64,000 nucleotides of DNA from Agrobacterium tumefaciens str. B6 (GTDB lineage: Bacteria; Pseudomonadota; Alphaproteobacteria; Rhizobiales; Rhizobiaceae): contig NZ_LMVK01000012.1 of assembly GCF_001541315.1 (NCBI RefSeq), positions 124,001 through 188,000 of the forward strand. The letters are read 5' to 3'. The notes beneath the pieces were generated by a model. The model saw nothing but the letters and a program-made list of their open reading frames with translations, made no database searches and was not told the origin of the DNA. The position numbers and the translations under genes were made by a program. Below, piece after piece: positions 23,139 to 31,583 of the stretch (positions are counted from its first letter, which is position 1; the number at the start of each line of letters is the position of its first letter).

Positions 23139-25126
23139 TCAACGAGATCGGCCATTACGTTCTGGTGCTGGCGCTTGGGGTGGGGCTGATCGTCTCGACG
23201 CTGCCGGTTATCGGCGCGCGCCGCAACGACCGGGCGCTGATGGATGTCGCCTCGCTCGGCTCGGTCATGATGTTCCTGCTCGTTGGTTTTTCCTTTGCGG
23301 CGCTGACGCGGGCCTATGCCGTCTCGGATTTTTCCGTGCGCAACGTCTGGGAAAACTCCCATTCGCTGATGCCGATGATCTACAAGCTGACCGGCGTGTG
23401 GGGCAACCATGAAGGCTCCATGCTGCTGTGGCTGCTCATTCTGGTGTTTTTCAGCGCGCTCGTCGCCGCCTTCGGCCGCAACCTGCCGGAAACGCTGAAA
23501 GCCAATGTTCTTGCGGTGCAGGCATGGATTTCGGTCGCCTTCCTGCTGTTCATCCTGCTCACCTCCAATCCCTTCCTGCGGCTGGAGCCGGTGCCGGCCG
23601 AGGGGCAGGACCTCAATCCGATCCTTCAGGATTTCGGCCTCGCCATCCATCCGCCGCTGCTTTATCTCGGTTATGTCGGCTTTTCCGTCTGCTTTTCCTT
23701 CGCCGTCGCAGCGCTGCTGGAAGGGCGCATCGATGCCGCCTGGGCGCGATGGGTGAGGCCGTGGACACTCGCCGCATGGACCTTCCTGACCGCCGGCATT
23801 TCCATGGGTTCCTACTGGGCCTATTATGAACTCGGCTGGGGCGGCTGGTGGTTCTGGGATCCGGTGGAAAACGCCTCCTTCATGCCCTGGCTTGCCGGAA
23901 CCGCGCTGCTTCATTCGGCGCTTGTCATGGAAAAGCGCGAGGCGCTGAAAATCTGGACCGTGCTTCTGGCGATCATGACCTTTTCGCTGTCGCTGCTCGG
24001 CACCTTCCTTGTCCGCTCCGGCGTTTTGACCTCCGTGCATGCCTTTGCCACCGATCCGAGCCGCGGCATCTTCATTCTTGGCATTCTGACGGTCTTCATC
24101 GGCGGCGCCTTCGCGCTCTTTGCATGGCGCGCTCCCTCGCTGAAGGCCGGGGGGCTGTTTGCGCCGATTTCGCGTGAGGGATCGCTGGTTCTCAACAACC
24201 TCATCCTCACGGTGTCCACGGCAACCGTGCTGATCGGCACGCTTTACCCGCTCATTCTCGAAACCCTGACGGGCGAAAAAATCTCGGTCGGCGCGCCTTT
24301 CTTCAACCTCACCTTCGGCCTCCTGATGATCCCGATCCTGATCGTCACGCCCTTTGGCCCGATGCTCGCCTGGAAGCGCGGCGATCTGCTCGGCGCATTC
24401 CAGCGGCTTTATGTGGCCGCGGCGCTTGCGGCTCTCGCGGGTCTGACGCTCTGGTACATCGAAAATGGCGGTCCGGTGCTGGCCGCCCTCGGCATCGCTG
24501 CGGGCTTCTGGCTGATCTTCGGGGCGCTTGCCGATCTCTGGTATCGCGCCAATTTCGGCAAGCTGGCCTTCGGCATCGCATTTCGCCGCCTCAAAGGCCT
24601 GCCGCGTTCGGCCTTCGGCACGGCGCTGGCGCATATGGGGCTCGGCATCACCGTGCTCGGCATCGTCATTGTCACCACTTTCGAGACGGAAACGGTGCTG
24701 GAGATGAAGGAGGGCATGGTGGCGGAAGCGGGCGGCTACAGCCTCACCTTCGACGGCATCCGCCACGCCGTCGGTCCAAACTTCACCGAGGATCGCGGCC
24801 ATTTCACCATCCGCAAGGCGGGTGTCGAAGTGGCCGATGTGTGGTCCTCCAAGCGGCTCTATACCGCGCGGCGCATGCCGACGACGGAAGCGGGTATCCT
24901 GACCTTCGGCCTCAGCCAGCTTTATGTCTCGCTCGGCGATCCCATGACCGATGGCGGCATGGTGGTGCGCATCTGGTGGAAACCCTTCATCCTGTGCATC
25001 TGGGGCGGCACGCTGTTCATGATGGCGGGCGGTTTCATCTCGCTCTCGGACCGGCGTCTGCGGGTCGGTGCGCCGAATCGCAAGGCGAAGCCGGTGCGGG
25101 CTGCAATGCCGGAGGCGGCGGAATGA
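23135..25126 (+). CDS. cycK: Heme lyase subunit CycK (CcmF)
   Basis: A 663-residue integral membrane protein with roughly 13-15 helices, the core of the system I cytochrome c heme lyase. The tryptophan-rich WWD signature that handles heme is seen as [18 protein letters not shown] (near residues 232-250), and conserved His residues appear in [18 protein letters not shown] and VHAFATDP. The C-terminal periplasmic loop and last helix ([11 protein letters not shown]) are complete. It overlaps cycJ and cycL by 4 bases each. Confidence 0.95.
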   Translation: MINEIGHYVLVLALGVGLIVSTLPVIGARRNDRALMDVASLGSVMMFLLVGFSFAALTRAYAVSDFSVRNVWENSHSLMPMIYKLTGVWGNHEGSMLLWLLILVFFSALVAAFGRNLPETLKANVLAVQAWISVAFLLFILLTSNPFLRLEPVPAEGQDLNPILQDFGLAIHPPLLYLGYVGFSVCFSFAVAALLEGRIDAAWARWVRPWTLAAWTFLTAGISMGSYWAYYELGWGGWWFWDPVENASFMPWLAGTALLHSALVMEKREALKIWTVLLAIMTFSLSLLGTFLVRSGVLTSVHAFATDPSRGIFILGILTVFIGGAFALFAWRAPSLKAGGLFAPISREGSLVLNNLILTVSTATVLIGTLYPLILETLTGEKISVGAPFFNLTFGLLMIPILIVTPFGPMLAWKRGDLLGAFQRLYVAAALAALAGLTLWYIENGGPVLAALGIAAGFWLIFGALADLWYRANFGKLAFGIAFRRLKGLPRSAFGTALAHMGLGITVLGIVIVTTFETETVLEMKEGMVAEAGGYSLTFDGIRHAVGPNFTEDRGHFTIRKAGVEVADVWSSKRLYTARRMPTTEAGILTFGLSQLYVSLGDPMTDGGMVVRIWWKPFILCIWGGTLFMMAGGFISLSDRRLRVGAPNRKAKPVRAAMPEAAE

Positions 25127-25590
25127 GGGAGTTTGTGGCAGCGCTCGGGCTTCTTCTCACTCTCATCTTCGCTGCGGCCTCTCCAGCCTTCGCGTTCAAC
25201 CCCGACGAAGTCCTCAAAGACCCGGTGCTGGAACAGCGCGCCCGGAACCTGACGTCTCAGCTCCGCTGCATGGTCTGCCAGAACCAGTCGATCGACGACA
25301 GCAATGCCGAACTGGCGCGCGATCTGCGGGTCTTGGTGCGCGAGCGGCTGGTTCAAGGCGACAGCGACAAGGCTGTCATTGACTACGTCGTGTCGCGCTA
25401 CGGCGAGTTCGTGCTCCTGAAACCGCGCCTCAGCCTTCGCACCGTGCTTCTGTGGGGCGCGCCCATTGGTCTCACCCTTGCCGGGATTTTCGCCGTCTTC
25501 GTGTTTTCCCGCCGCCGCGCAAGCCAGGAACAGCCACAGAAGCTGAGCGCGGACGAAGAAGAGCGAATCCGCAATCTCATTGAAAAATAA
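25123..25590 (+). CDS. cycL: Apocytochrome thioreductase CycL (CcmH)
   Basis: A 155-residue protein with cleavable signal (ending SPAFAF), a periplasmic three-helix domain carrying the redox motif [16 protein letters not shown] (C49, C52), and one C-terminal membrane helix ([21 protein letters not shown]). It reduces the CXXCH thiols of apocytochrome c before heme attachment. The CcmH fusion seen in enterics is absent here because CycH supplies the TPR part separately. Last gene of the operon. Confidence 0.94.
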   Translation: MREFVAALGLLLTLIFAAASPAFAFNPDEVLKDPVLEQRARNLTSQLRCMVCQNQSIDDSNAELARDLRVLVRERLVQGDSDKAVIDYVVSRYGEFVLLKPRLSLRTVLLWGAPIGLTLAGIFAVFVFSRRRASQEQPQKLSADEEERIRNLIEK

Positions 25591-25621
25591 CCGGTTTCCA
25601 TTTCAGTCCCCGGTTCTTTTT
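25589..25621 (+). terminator. Possible terminator after cycL
   Basis: AACCGG (25589-25594, including the cycL stop) pairs with CCGGTT (25610-25615), followed by CTTTTT. The stem is short (6 bases) but the T-run is right, so it is a weak intrinsic terminator candidate at the end of the cyc operon. Confidence 0.4.
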
Positions 25622-25746
25622 CAACATTACGGATTTTTCATTCGTCAGACACTTCGCCGTAAGGTGTCGCCTCCTATATCTTCATCATCCACCGCTTCTC
25701 CCCCGGTCAAACGGGGCCCAGTCTGAATGAAGAAAGAAGGTACACC

Positions 25747-27315
25747 ATGTCTCATTCGCAAAACGGCCATTCCTTGCTGAAGACGGCCTCGCTAAAGACG
25801 GCTCTGAAGGCCACGACCGTTGGCGGCCTTGCGGCGCTGATGCTTTCCACCGGCATCGCCGCCCCGATCCTCCACTCGTTTGCGGCCCCCGTCGAGGTGA
25901 ATGCGCCGCAGGTTCCAAGCTTCGCCAACGTGGTCGATGCGGTATCGCCCGCCGTCGTCTCCGTTCGCGTACAGTCGAACGTGCAGCCCGCTTCCGATGA
26001 CTCCAGCAATTTCTCCTTCAATTTTGGCGGCCGTGGCCTCGACCAGCTGCCTGATGACCATCCGCTGAAGCGCTTCTTCAAGGAATTCGGTGGTCCGAAC
26101 CAGGATCGCTCCGAGCGTGGTCCGAATCGCCACCGTGACGGCAAGGGTCCGCTTCGTCCCGTCGCTCAGGGCTCCGGCTTCTTCATCTCCGAAGATGGTT
26201 ACATCGTCACCAACAACCATGTCGTCGATGACGGCTCCGCCTATACGATCGTGATGAATGACGGTACCGAACTCGAAGCCAAGCTCGTCGGCCGTGATCC
26301 GCGCACCGATCTTGCGCTCCTGAAGGTCGATGTGAACCGCAAGTTCACCTATGTGAAGTTTGCCGATGACAGCAAGATCCGCGTCGGTGACTGGGTCGTC
26401 GCCGTCGGTAACCCCTTCGGCCTCGGCGGCACGGTGACATCAGGCATTATTTCGGCCCGCGGCCGCGATATCGGCTCCGGCCCCTATGATGATTACCTGC
26501 AGATCGACGCCGCCGTGAACCGTGGCAACTCGGGTGGCCCGGCCTTCAACCTCAATGGCGAAGTGGTCGGCATCAATACCGCCATCTTCTCGCCGTCGGG
26601 CGGCAATGTCGGCATCGCCTTCGCCATTCCGGCATCCGTCGCCAAGGACGTGATTGCCGATCTGCAGAAGGACGGCAAGGTCGAACGCGGCTGGCTCGGC
26701 GTGCAGATCCAGCCGGTCAGCAAGGATATCGCCGAATCGCTTGGCCTCGCTGAAGCAAGCGGCGCGCTCGTCGTTTCGCCGCAGTCCGGCTCGCCGGGCG
26801 ACAAGGCCGGCATCAAGCAGGGTGACATCATCACCGCCGTCAATGGCGAGCCCGTCAAGGATGCCCGCGACCTGTCGCGCCGCATCGGTGGCATGGCGCC
26901 CAACGCCAAGGTTGAAATCTCGCTGTGGCGCGGTGGCAAGTCGCAGTCGGTCACGGTGACGCTGGGTGATCTTACAAGCGACGACGCCTCCAAGGCGACG
27001 CCGACCCAGAACGACGACAAGGGCGACCAGTCTTCCAGCGAGAAGGTGCTGTCCAGCCTCGGCCTGACGGTTTCTCCCGCCGATGACGGCAATGGCCTTG
27101 CCATCACCGATGTCGACCCCGACAGCGATGCCGCTGCCCGTGGCCTGAAGACGGGCGAGAAGATCACCTCGGTCAACAACCAGCAGGTCGCTTCCGCCGC
27201 TGATATCGAGAAGATTCTCGAGCAGGCCAAGAAGGACGGACGCTCCAAGGCGCTGTTCCAGATCCAGACGGATGATGGCAGCCGCTTCATCGCTCTGGAT
27301 ATCGACCAGGGTTGA
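25747..27315 (+). CDS. degP: Periplasmic serine protease DegP/HtrA (Do family)
   Basis: A 522-residue periplasmic protease/chaperone. An N-terminal signal segment (about residues 20-45) is followed by the trypsin-like domain with catalytic H158 (TNNHVVDD), D188 (RTDLALL) and S262 (RGNSGGPAF), then two PDZ domains (about 295-390 and 425-515) with GWLGVQIQPV and GLAITDVDPDSDAAARGLKTGE. A loop rich in Arg/Asn/Gly at 108-138 (NQDRSERGPNRHRDG) is unusual but lies in the flexible LA loop. Strong AAGAAAGAAGGT purine tract precedes the ATG. It sits between the cyc operon and a two-component pair. Confidence 0.93.
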   Translation: MSHSQNGHSLLKTASLKTALKATTVGGLAALMLSTGIAAPILHSFAAPVEVNAPQVPSFANVVDAVSPAVVSVRVQSNVQPASDDSSNFSFNFGGRGLDQLPDDHPLKRFFKEFGGPNQDRSERGPNRHRDGKGPLRPVAQGSGFFISEDGYIVTNNHVVDDGSAYTIVMNDGTELEAKLVGRDPRTDLALLKVDVNRKFTYVKFADDSKIRVGDWVVAVGNPFGLGGTVTSGIISARGRDIGSGPYDDYLQIDAAVNRGNSGGPAFNLNGEVVGINTAIFSPSGGNVGIAFAIPASVAKDVIADLQKDGKVERGWLGVQIQPVSKDIAESLGLAEASGALVVSPQSGSPGDKAGIKQGDIITAVNGEPVKDARDLSRRIGGMAPNAKVEISLWRGGKSQSVTVTLGDLTSDDASKATPTQNDDKGDQSSSEKVLSSLGLTVSPADDGNGLAITDVDPDSDAAARGLKTGEKITSVNNQQVASAADIEKILEQAKKDGRSKALFQIQTDDGSRFIALDIDQG

Positions 27316-27326
27316 TAAGCTGAAAC

Positions 27327-27359
27327 GCGATGCCGGCTTCTTTTGGGACCCGGCATCGC
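27327..27359 (+). terminator. Hairpin after degP
   Basis: GCGATGCCGG (27327-27336) pairs perfectly with CCGGCATCGC (27350-27359), loop of 13, eleven bases after the degP stop. No T-run follows, so it may be a Rho-assisted or processing hairpin. Confidence 0.45.
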
Positions 27360-27412
27360 ATCTCGCTCTTGAGACGGGGCGGTTGAGTATGGCAGGGCGC
27401 TACGGCCCTTTG

Positions 27413-27431
27413 TTCTCCCCGTCGGGGAGAA
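27413..27431. repeat. Half-copy of RIME-type palindrome
   Basis: TTCTCCCC-GTC-GGGGAGAA, followed by the flank AGAAACAAGCGGCACCCGCC. The same flank type follows the full copy ending near 58935 and, inverted, the half-copy at 2519-2538. Confidence 0.6.
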
Positions 27432-27519
27432 GAAACAAGCGGCACCCGCCTGATCCATAGGCGATTGTTCCGCCTGGACGCGCGATGGTGCTTAAGGCCC
27501 GATCTTCGGAGGAAATTCC

Positions 27520-28278
27520 ATGGAAAACAAGGTTCAGGAAGTCTCTCCCGCATCTGTTTCCGGTTGTGCGGAAAAGGGCGAGGGCGCTATTGTCCCGCAC
27601 ATGAAGATTCTAGTCATTGAAGACGACCTAGAGGCTGCGGCCTATATGACCAAGGCGTTCCGCGAAGTCGGGATCGTCGCCGATCACGCGAGCGACGGTG
27701 AGAGCGGCCTGTTCATGGGCTGCGAGAATGCCTATGACGTGATGGTGATCGACCGCATGCTGCCGCGCCGCGACGGGCTTTCCGTCATCAGCGAGCTGCG
27801 CCGCCGCGGTATCGAGACGCCGGTTCTGATCCTTTCCGCGCTGGGGCAGGTGGATGACCGCGTGACCGGCCTGCGCGCCGGCGGCGATGATTATCTGCCG
27901 AAGCCTTACGCCTTTTCCGAATTGCTCGCCCGCATCGAGGTGCTGGGCCGCCGCAAGGGCAAGCCCGAGCAGGACATGATCTACCGGGTCGGCGATCTCG
28001 AACTCGACCGGCTGTCACATGATGTGCGCCGCAACGGTAAGGAAATCCTGCTGCAGCCGCGCGAATTCCGCCTGCTGGAATATCTGATGAAGAATGCCGG
28101 CCAGGTGGTGACCCGCACCATGCTTCTCGAAAATGTCTGGGACTATCACTTCGATCCGCAGACCAATGTCATCGACGTGCATGTTTCCCGCCTGCGCTCG
28201 AAGATCGAGAAGGACTTCGAGAAGCCGCTTCTGAAGACCATCCGCGGCGCCGGTTACATGATGAAGGACGAGGGCTGA
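27520..28278 (+). CDS. Response regulator, OmpR/PhoB family
   Basis: A 252-residue regulator. Receiver: VIEDDLEAA, phospho-acceptor D78 (VIDRMLP), LSAL and K in YLPKPYAF; C-terminal winged helix with QPREFRLLEYLMKN, NVIDVHVSRLRSKI and TIRGAGYM. The start at 27520 is supported by GGAGG 7 bases upstream and gives a 27-residue leader (MENKVQEVSPASVSGCAEKG) before the usual MKILVIEDD; the ATG at 27601 would give the canonical length but has no ribosome binding site. Partner kinase follows directly. Signal unknown; adjacency to degP suggests envelope stress. Confidence 0.85.
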   Translation: MENKVQEVSPASVSGCAEKGEGAIVPHMKILVIEDDLEAAAYMTKAFREVGIVADHASDGESGLFMGCENAYDVMVIDRMLPRRDGLSVISELRRRGIETPVLILSALGQVDDRVTGLRAGGDDYLPKPYAFSELLARIEVLGRRKGKPEQDMIYRVGDLELDRLSHDVRRNGKEILLQPREFRLLEYLMKNAGQVVTRTMLLENVWDYHFDPQTNVIDVHVSRLRSKIEKDFEKPLLKTIRGAGYMMKDEG

Positions 28279-29697
28279 TTGGCGAAGATGGCCCGCCTCA
28301 GAATAGTGTTCCGGTCGACGGCGGTGCGCCTTTCGGCGCTCTATATCCTGCTGTTCGCGCTCTGCGCCGCCTTCCTCGTCTTTTATGTCACCGCCCTTTC
28401 CGAAAGGCTGCTGAACCAGCAGACGCGTGATGCGGTGCTGCAGGAAGTCTCGGATGTGCAGCGGATCTATAATCGCGGCGGCATCAACCCGCTTCTCAGG
28501 ATGATGGAGCGCCGCGCCCGCCAGCCGGGTGCGAGCCTTTATGTCATCGCCGGGCCGAATGGCGAAATCCTTGCCGGCAACGTTGCCTCCGTTCAGCCGG
28601 GTGTCTTCGACAAGGAGGGCTGGACGGGCTTCCCGTTCCGTTACGAGCGTTATTCCGAAAGCGGCGACAGCGTGCAGCATCTCGCCACCGCCAATATCTT
28701 CATGCTGGACAACGGCCTGCGCATCCTGATCGGCCGCGATCTCGGCGAGCCGACCAAGTTCCGGGCGCTGGTGCGCAATGCGCTGATGGTGGCGCTCGCC
28801 ATCATGGGCGGCGGCGCGCTGCTCATCTGGTTCGGCATCGGCCGCAATGCGCTGAAACGCATCGACCGCATGTCGGCAGCGACCAAGAAGATCATGGCCG
28901 GCGATCTTTCCCAGCGTCTGCCGCAGGGCCGATCCGGCGATGAATTCGACCGCCTGTCCGGCTCGCTGAACGCCATGCTCGGCCGCATCGAGAAGCTGAA
29001 TGAAGGCCTGCGGCAGGTCTCCGACAATATCGCCCACGACCTGAAGACGCCGCTGACGCGGCTGCGCAACAAGGCGGCCGCCGCCCTTGACGACAATGAC
29101 GAGACGAAACGGCGCGCGGCCCTTGAAGGCATCATCGCCGAGTCAGACCAGCTTATCCGCACCTTCAACGCGCTGTTGATGATTTCCCGCGTCGAGGCCG
29201 GTTCGATCGCCGCGGAAATGACCGATGTCGACGTCTCGGCGATTGCCGCCGACAGCGCCGAACTTTACGAGCCTGTCGCCGAGGATGCCGGGCTTGCTCT
29301 GGAAGCCGAAATAGAGGCTGACCTTTCGGTAAAGGGCAACCGCGAACTGATCGGCCAGGCGCTCTCCAACCTCATCGACAACGCCATGAAATATGCCTGC
29401 GAGGGCGAAGGTGACAAGAAACTCGTCGTCCGTCTGGCAAGAGAGCCGGAGGCCATCGTGCTCTCTGTCGCCGATAACGGTCCCGGCATTCCCGCCGACA
29501 AGCGCGGCGAGGTGCTGAAACGTTTCGTCAGGCTGGATGAAAGCCGCTCCAAGCCGGGAACCGGGCTCGGCCTGTCGCTGGTGGAGGCCGTCATGGAACT
29601 GCATGGCGGATCGCTGGTGCTATCGGACACGGATGCCTCGAATGCTGCCTGCCCGGGGCTGACGGTTTCGATGGTGTTTCCCATCCCCAAGGCGTAA
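28279..29697 (+). CDS. Sensor histidine kinase, partner of the preceding regulator
   Basis: A 472-residue membrane kinase. Helices near residues 18-40 and 167-187 enclose a periplasmic domain of about 125 residues; a HAMP domain follows (IDRMSAATKKIMAGDLSQRLP), then H253 in NIAHDLKTPLTRLRN, N-box LSNLIDNAMKYA, DNGPGIP and GTGLGLSLVEA. All kinase motifs are intact. It begins at TTG 28279 immediately after the regulator stop; ATG 28288, three codons later, is an equally possible start. Confidence 0.85.
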   Translation: MAKMARLRIVFRSTAVRLSALYILLFALCAAFLVFYVTALSERLLNQQTRDAVLQEVSDVQRIYNRGGINPLLRMMERRARQPGASLYVIAGPNGEILAGNVASVQPGVFDKEGWTGFPFRYERYSESGDSVQHLATANIFMLDNGLRILIGRDLGEPTKFRALVRNALMVALAIMGGGALLIWFGIGRNALKRIDRMSAATKKIMAGDLSQRLPQGRSGDEFDRLSGSLNAMLGRIEKLNEGLRQVSDNIAHDLKTPLTRLRNKAAAALDDNDETKRRAALEGIIAESDQLIRTFNALLMISRVEAGSIAAEMTDVDVSAIAADSAELYEPVAEDAGLALEAEIEADLSVKGNRELIGQALSNLIDNAMKYACEGEGDKKLVVRLAREPEAIVLSVADNGPGIPADKRGEVLKRFVRLDESRSKPGTGLGLSLVEAVMELHGGSLVLSDTDASNAACPGLTVSMVFPIPKA

Positions 29698-29784
29698 GCA
29701 TCGTTGACTGATGGTGCCAGTGGGTTTCCGCACCGGTGAGTTTCGGCGAATGAGCGGGATTTTCCGGGAAATGACTGTTTTTCA

Positions 29785-29806
29785 AGATTATATTGAAAGA
29801 TAATCT
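29785..29806. promoter_or_regulatory. 22-base inverted repeat upstream of the DCC gene
   Basis: AGATTAT (29785-29791) and ATAATCT (29800-29806) are perfect inverted copies with an 8-base spacer in an AT-rich pocket 76 bases before the DCC start. Symmetry and location suit an operator for a dimeric regulator; which one is unknown. Confidence 0.35.
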
Positions 29807-29881
29807 GGAGAACGGTTCCGTTGATTGACGCAATGGCTCTGTTCGGAGATCGCGTGCGATGGACGAAAGGATGTGTGACGG

Positions 29882-30307
29882 GTGGCAGATACGGTTCCCT
29901 TGATCGACGACGGGCATGGCCCGATCATTCTGTTCGATGCGGAATGTGTCTTGTGTTCCGTGAATGCGCAATTCGTGCTGCGGCATGACAGGGCCGGATA
30001 TTTCCGCCTGGCCTCCATGCAGAGCGAGATCGGCGCTGAAATTTACCGCCGTTACGATATGGACCCGAAAGATCCCGTCAGCATGCTGGTCGTGGATGGC
30101 GGCAGGGTGCGGCAGGACAGCGATGCTGTGCTGAGCATATATGAGGCGCTGGGCATGCCCTGGCGGCTTGTTACCCTATTGCGCATCATTCCCGCATTTC
30201 TGCGCGATCCCGTTTATCGCTTTGTCGCCCGCAATCGCTACCGCTGGTTCGGAAAGCATGAAGAGTGCTGGGTGGCGCCGCCGGAATACAGGGACAGGAT
30301 TCTTTGA
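29882..30307 (+). CDS. DCC-family thiol-disulfide oxidoreductase-like protein
   Basis: A 141-residue protein of the DUF393/DCC family. The name-giving motif appears as ILFDAECVLCSVNAQFVLRHD with the C-x-x-C pair at C22/C25, followed by PVSMLVVDGGRV, SDAVLSIYEALG and the C-terminal YRFVARNRYRWFG. No signal peptide. Redox activity is suggested by the thioredoxin-like motif but the physiological role is unclear to me. Start is GTG 29882. Convergent with the MipA gene. Confidence 0.85.
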   Translation: MADTVPLIDDGHGPIILFDAECVLCSVNAQFVLRHDRAGYFRLASMQSEIGAEIYRRYDMDPKDPVSMLVVDGGRVRQDSDAVLSIYEALGMPWRLVTLLRIIPAFLRDPVYRFVARNRYRWFGKHEECWVAPPEYRDRIL

Positions 30308-30318
30308 GCATGGCGGCC

Positions 30319-30346
30319 CAGTGAAACGCCTTGCGGCGTTTCACTG
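30319..30346. terminator. Strong hairpin between convergent genes
   Basis: CAGTGAAACGCC (30319-30330) and GGCGTTTCACTG (30335-30346) form a perfect 12-base stem with a TTGC tetraloop. It lies between the ends of the DCC gene (plus) and the MipA gene (minus) and so could end both transcripts, although neither side has a clear T-run. Confidence 0.5.
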
Positions 30347-30428
30347 GATGAGGAGGCGTGAGGGCAGGGACGCCTTTCCTCATGGGGATGGTGGGCGGGT
30401 TCGCGGTCGCGTACTTCTCCCGCGCGGT

Positions 30429-31292
30429 TTAGAACGTGTAGGCCACGCCGATCATGGCGAAGGGCTGGATATCCTTTTTCACCACCGGACTGTCCTTGGC
30501 GTCGCCCAGCAGGAAGCCGACACCGCCGGTGCCGGTGATCATCCAGTTCTCCGCCATGAGATAGGAAACCGAGGCGCTGGCGTCGATGCGCTTGAAGCCT
30601 GCCTTGGCGTCATAACGGCGCAGGCCGGAGCGGGCGGATTGGGCCGAGGTGACACCGAAATAGGATTTCATGTGGTTGTCATCCGCCCAGGTGGCGGAGA
30701 TATCCGCACCCAGAATGAACTGGTCGACTTTGTGCGAGACGCTTGCGCCGACAGTGGCGGTGAGGCCTTCGCTGCCGCCGATGGTCTTGTCCCCCTTGGC
30801 GTAGATTTCAAAGGGGTCGCCGCCATAGGCGATGACGCCGCCGACCACGCCGCCGGCCTTGATGTCGCCCAGCCCGCGAAGGTTCTTCTTGTCATCCTTT
30901 TCCTTGCGGCCCGCTTCCCAGCCACCCTTGACGCCAAGCCGGAAGCCGTTCTGGTTCAGAAGATTGACGGTAACGCCGCTGAAATCGATGCTCAGCGTTT
31001 CCCCATACTGGACGGAAACCAGCGGGACGGCGCCCACTTCCAGCTTGTCCGAACCTTCATATTTCGGGGCATAGGCCGCACCTGCGCCGAGCGTGATCTT
31101 CCACTCGCTGGAACTGCTGTAGCGGGCATTGTCGAAATTGCCCTGCGGATCGGCCAACCTGTCCGATTTGCCGATATCGGCGGCGAAGACCGGTGTGCAG
31201 ATCGCCTGCGCGGCGGGCAGCGTCGTCAGGCAAAGGGCCATCGCGCGCAGGTTCTTTTGCCCTTTCACTGTAAAAATCTGTTTCATGATCAT
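30429..31292 (-). CDS. MipA/OmpV family outer membrane protein
   Basis: A 287-residue outer membrane beta-barrel. Signal peptide (about residues 1-38, ending PVFAAD) is followed by WKITLGAGAAYAPKYEGSDKLEVGAVPLVSVQYG, the family opening, alternating barrel strands, and a C-terminal aromatic residue in FAMIGVAYTF as needed for barrel insertion. Members act as scaffolds for wall enzymes or as porin-like proteins. Start ATG 31292 with a second in-frame ATG at 31286. Divergent from glnE across 291 bases in which I see no other feature. Confidence 0.85.
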   Translation of the reverse strand: MIMKQIFTVKGQKNLRAMALCLTTLPAAQAICTPVFAADIGKSDRLADPQGNFDNARYSSSSEWKITLGAGAAYAPKYEGSDKLEVGAVPLVSVQYGETLSIDFSGVTVNLLNQNGFRLGVKGGWEAGRKEKDDKKNLRGLGDIKAGGVVGGVIAYGGDPFEIYAKGDKTIGGSEGLTATVGASVSHKVDQFILGADISATWADDNHMKSYFGVTSAQSARSGLRRYDAKAGFKRIDASASVSYLMAENWMITGTGGVGFLLGDAKDSPVVKKDIQPFAMIGVAYTF

Positions 31293-31583
31293 ATCCGTTG
31301 CAGCATCGAGCGTCGGAAAACCGGGGAGTCGGGTTTCGTTGAGGATGACGCTACGCGGGCACAATTGCGGAGACATTACGCGGTGCGGCGCTTTGGAAAA
31401 CATCGCCACCGGCGGTTTTCTGATCGCAAAGCGGCCCGCATTTGTTACAACGCCACATGCATGCGCCGGGAGGCTTCGGCAAAGGTGCGGCGGCAGGAAC
31501 GTTTCGGATGCGGTGCATCCGGTCCTGAAAGCCGGGCACGGTCGAAGAGCGGCGAGAGAATAGGCGGAAGAGGGAGAGAGACA

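Noticed and set aside
30141..31583. Upstream extension of the glnE frame
   Set aside because: Antisense to mipA and without GlnE sequence; GTG 31584 has a ribosome site and gives the normal length.
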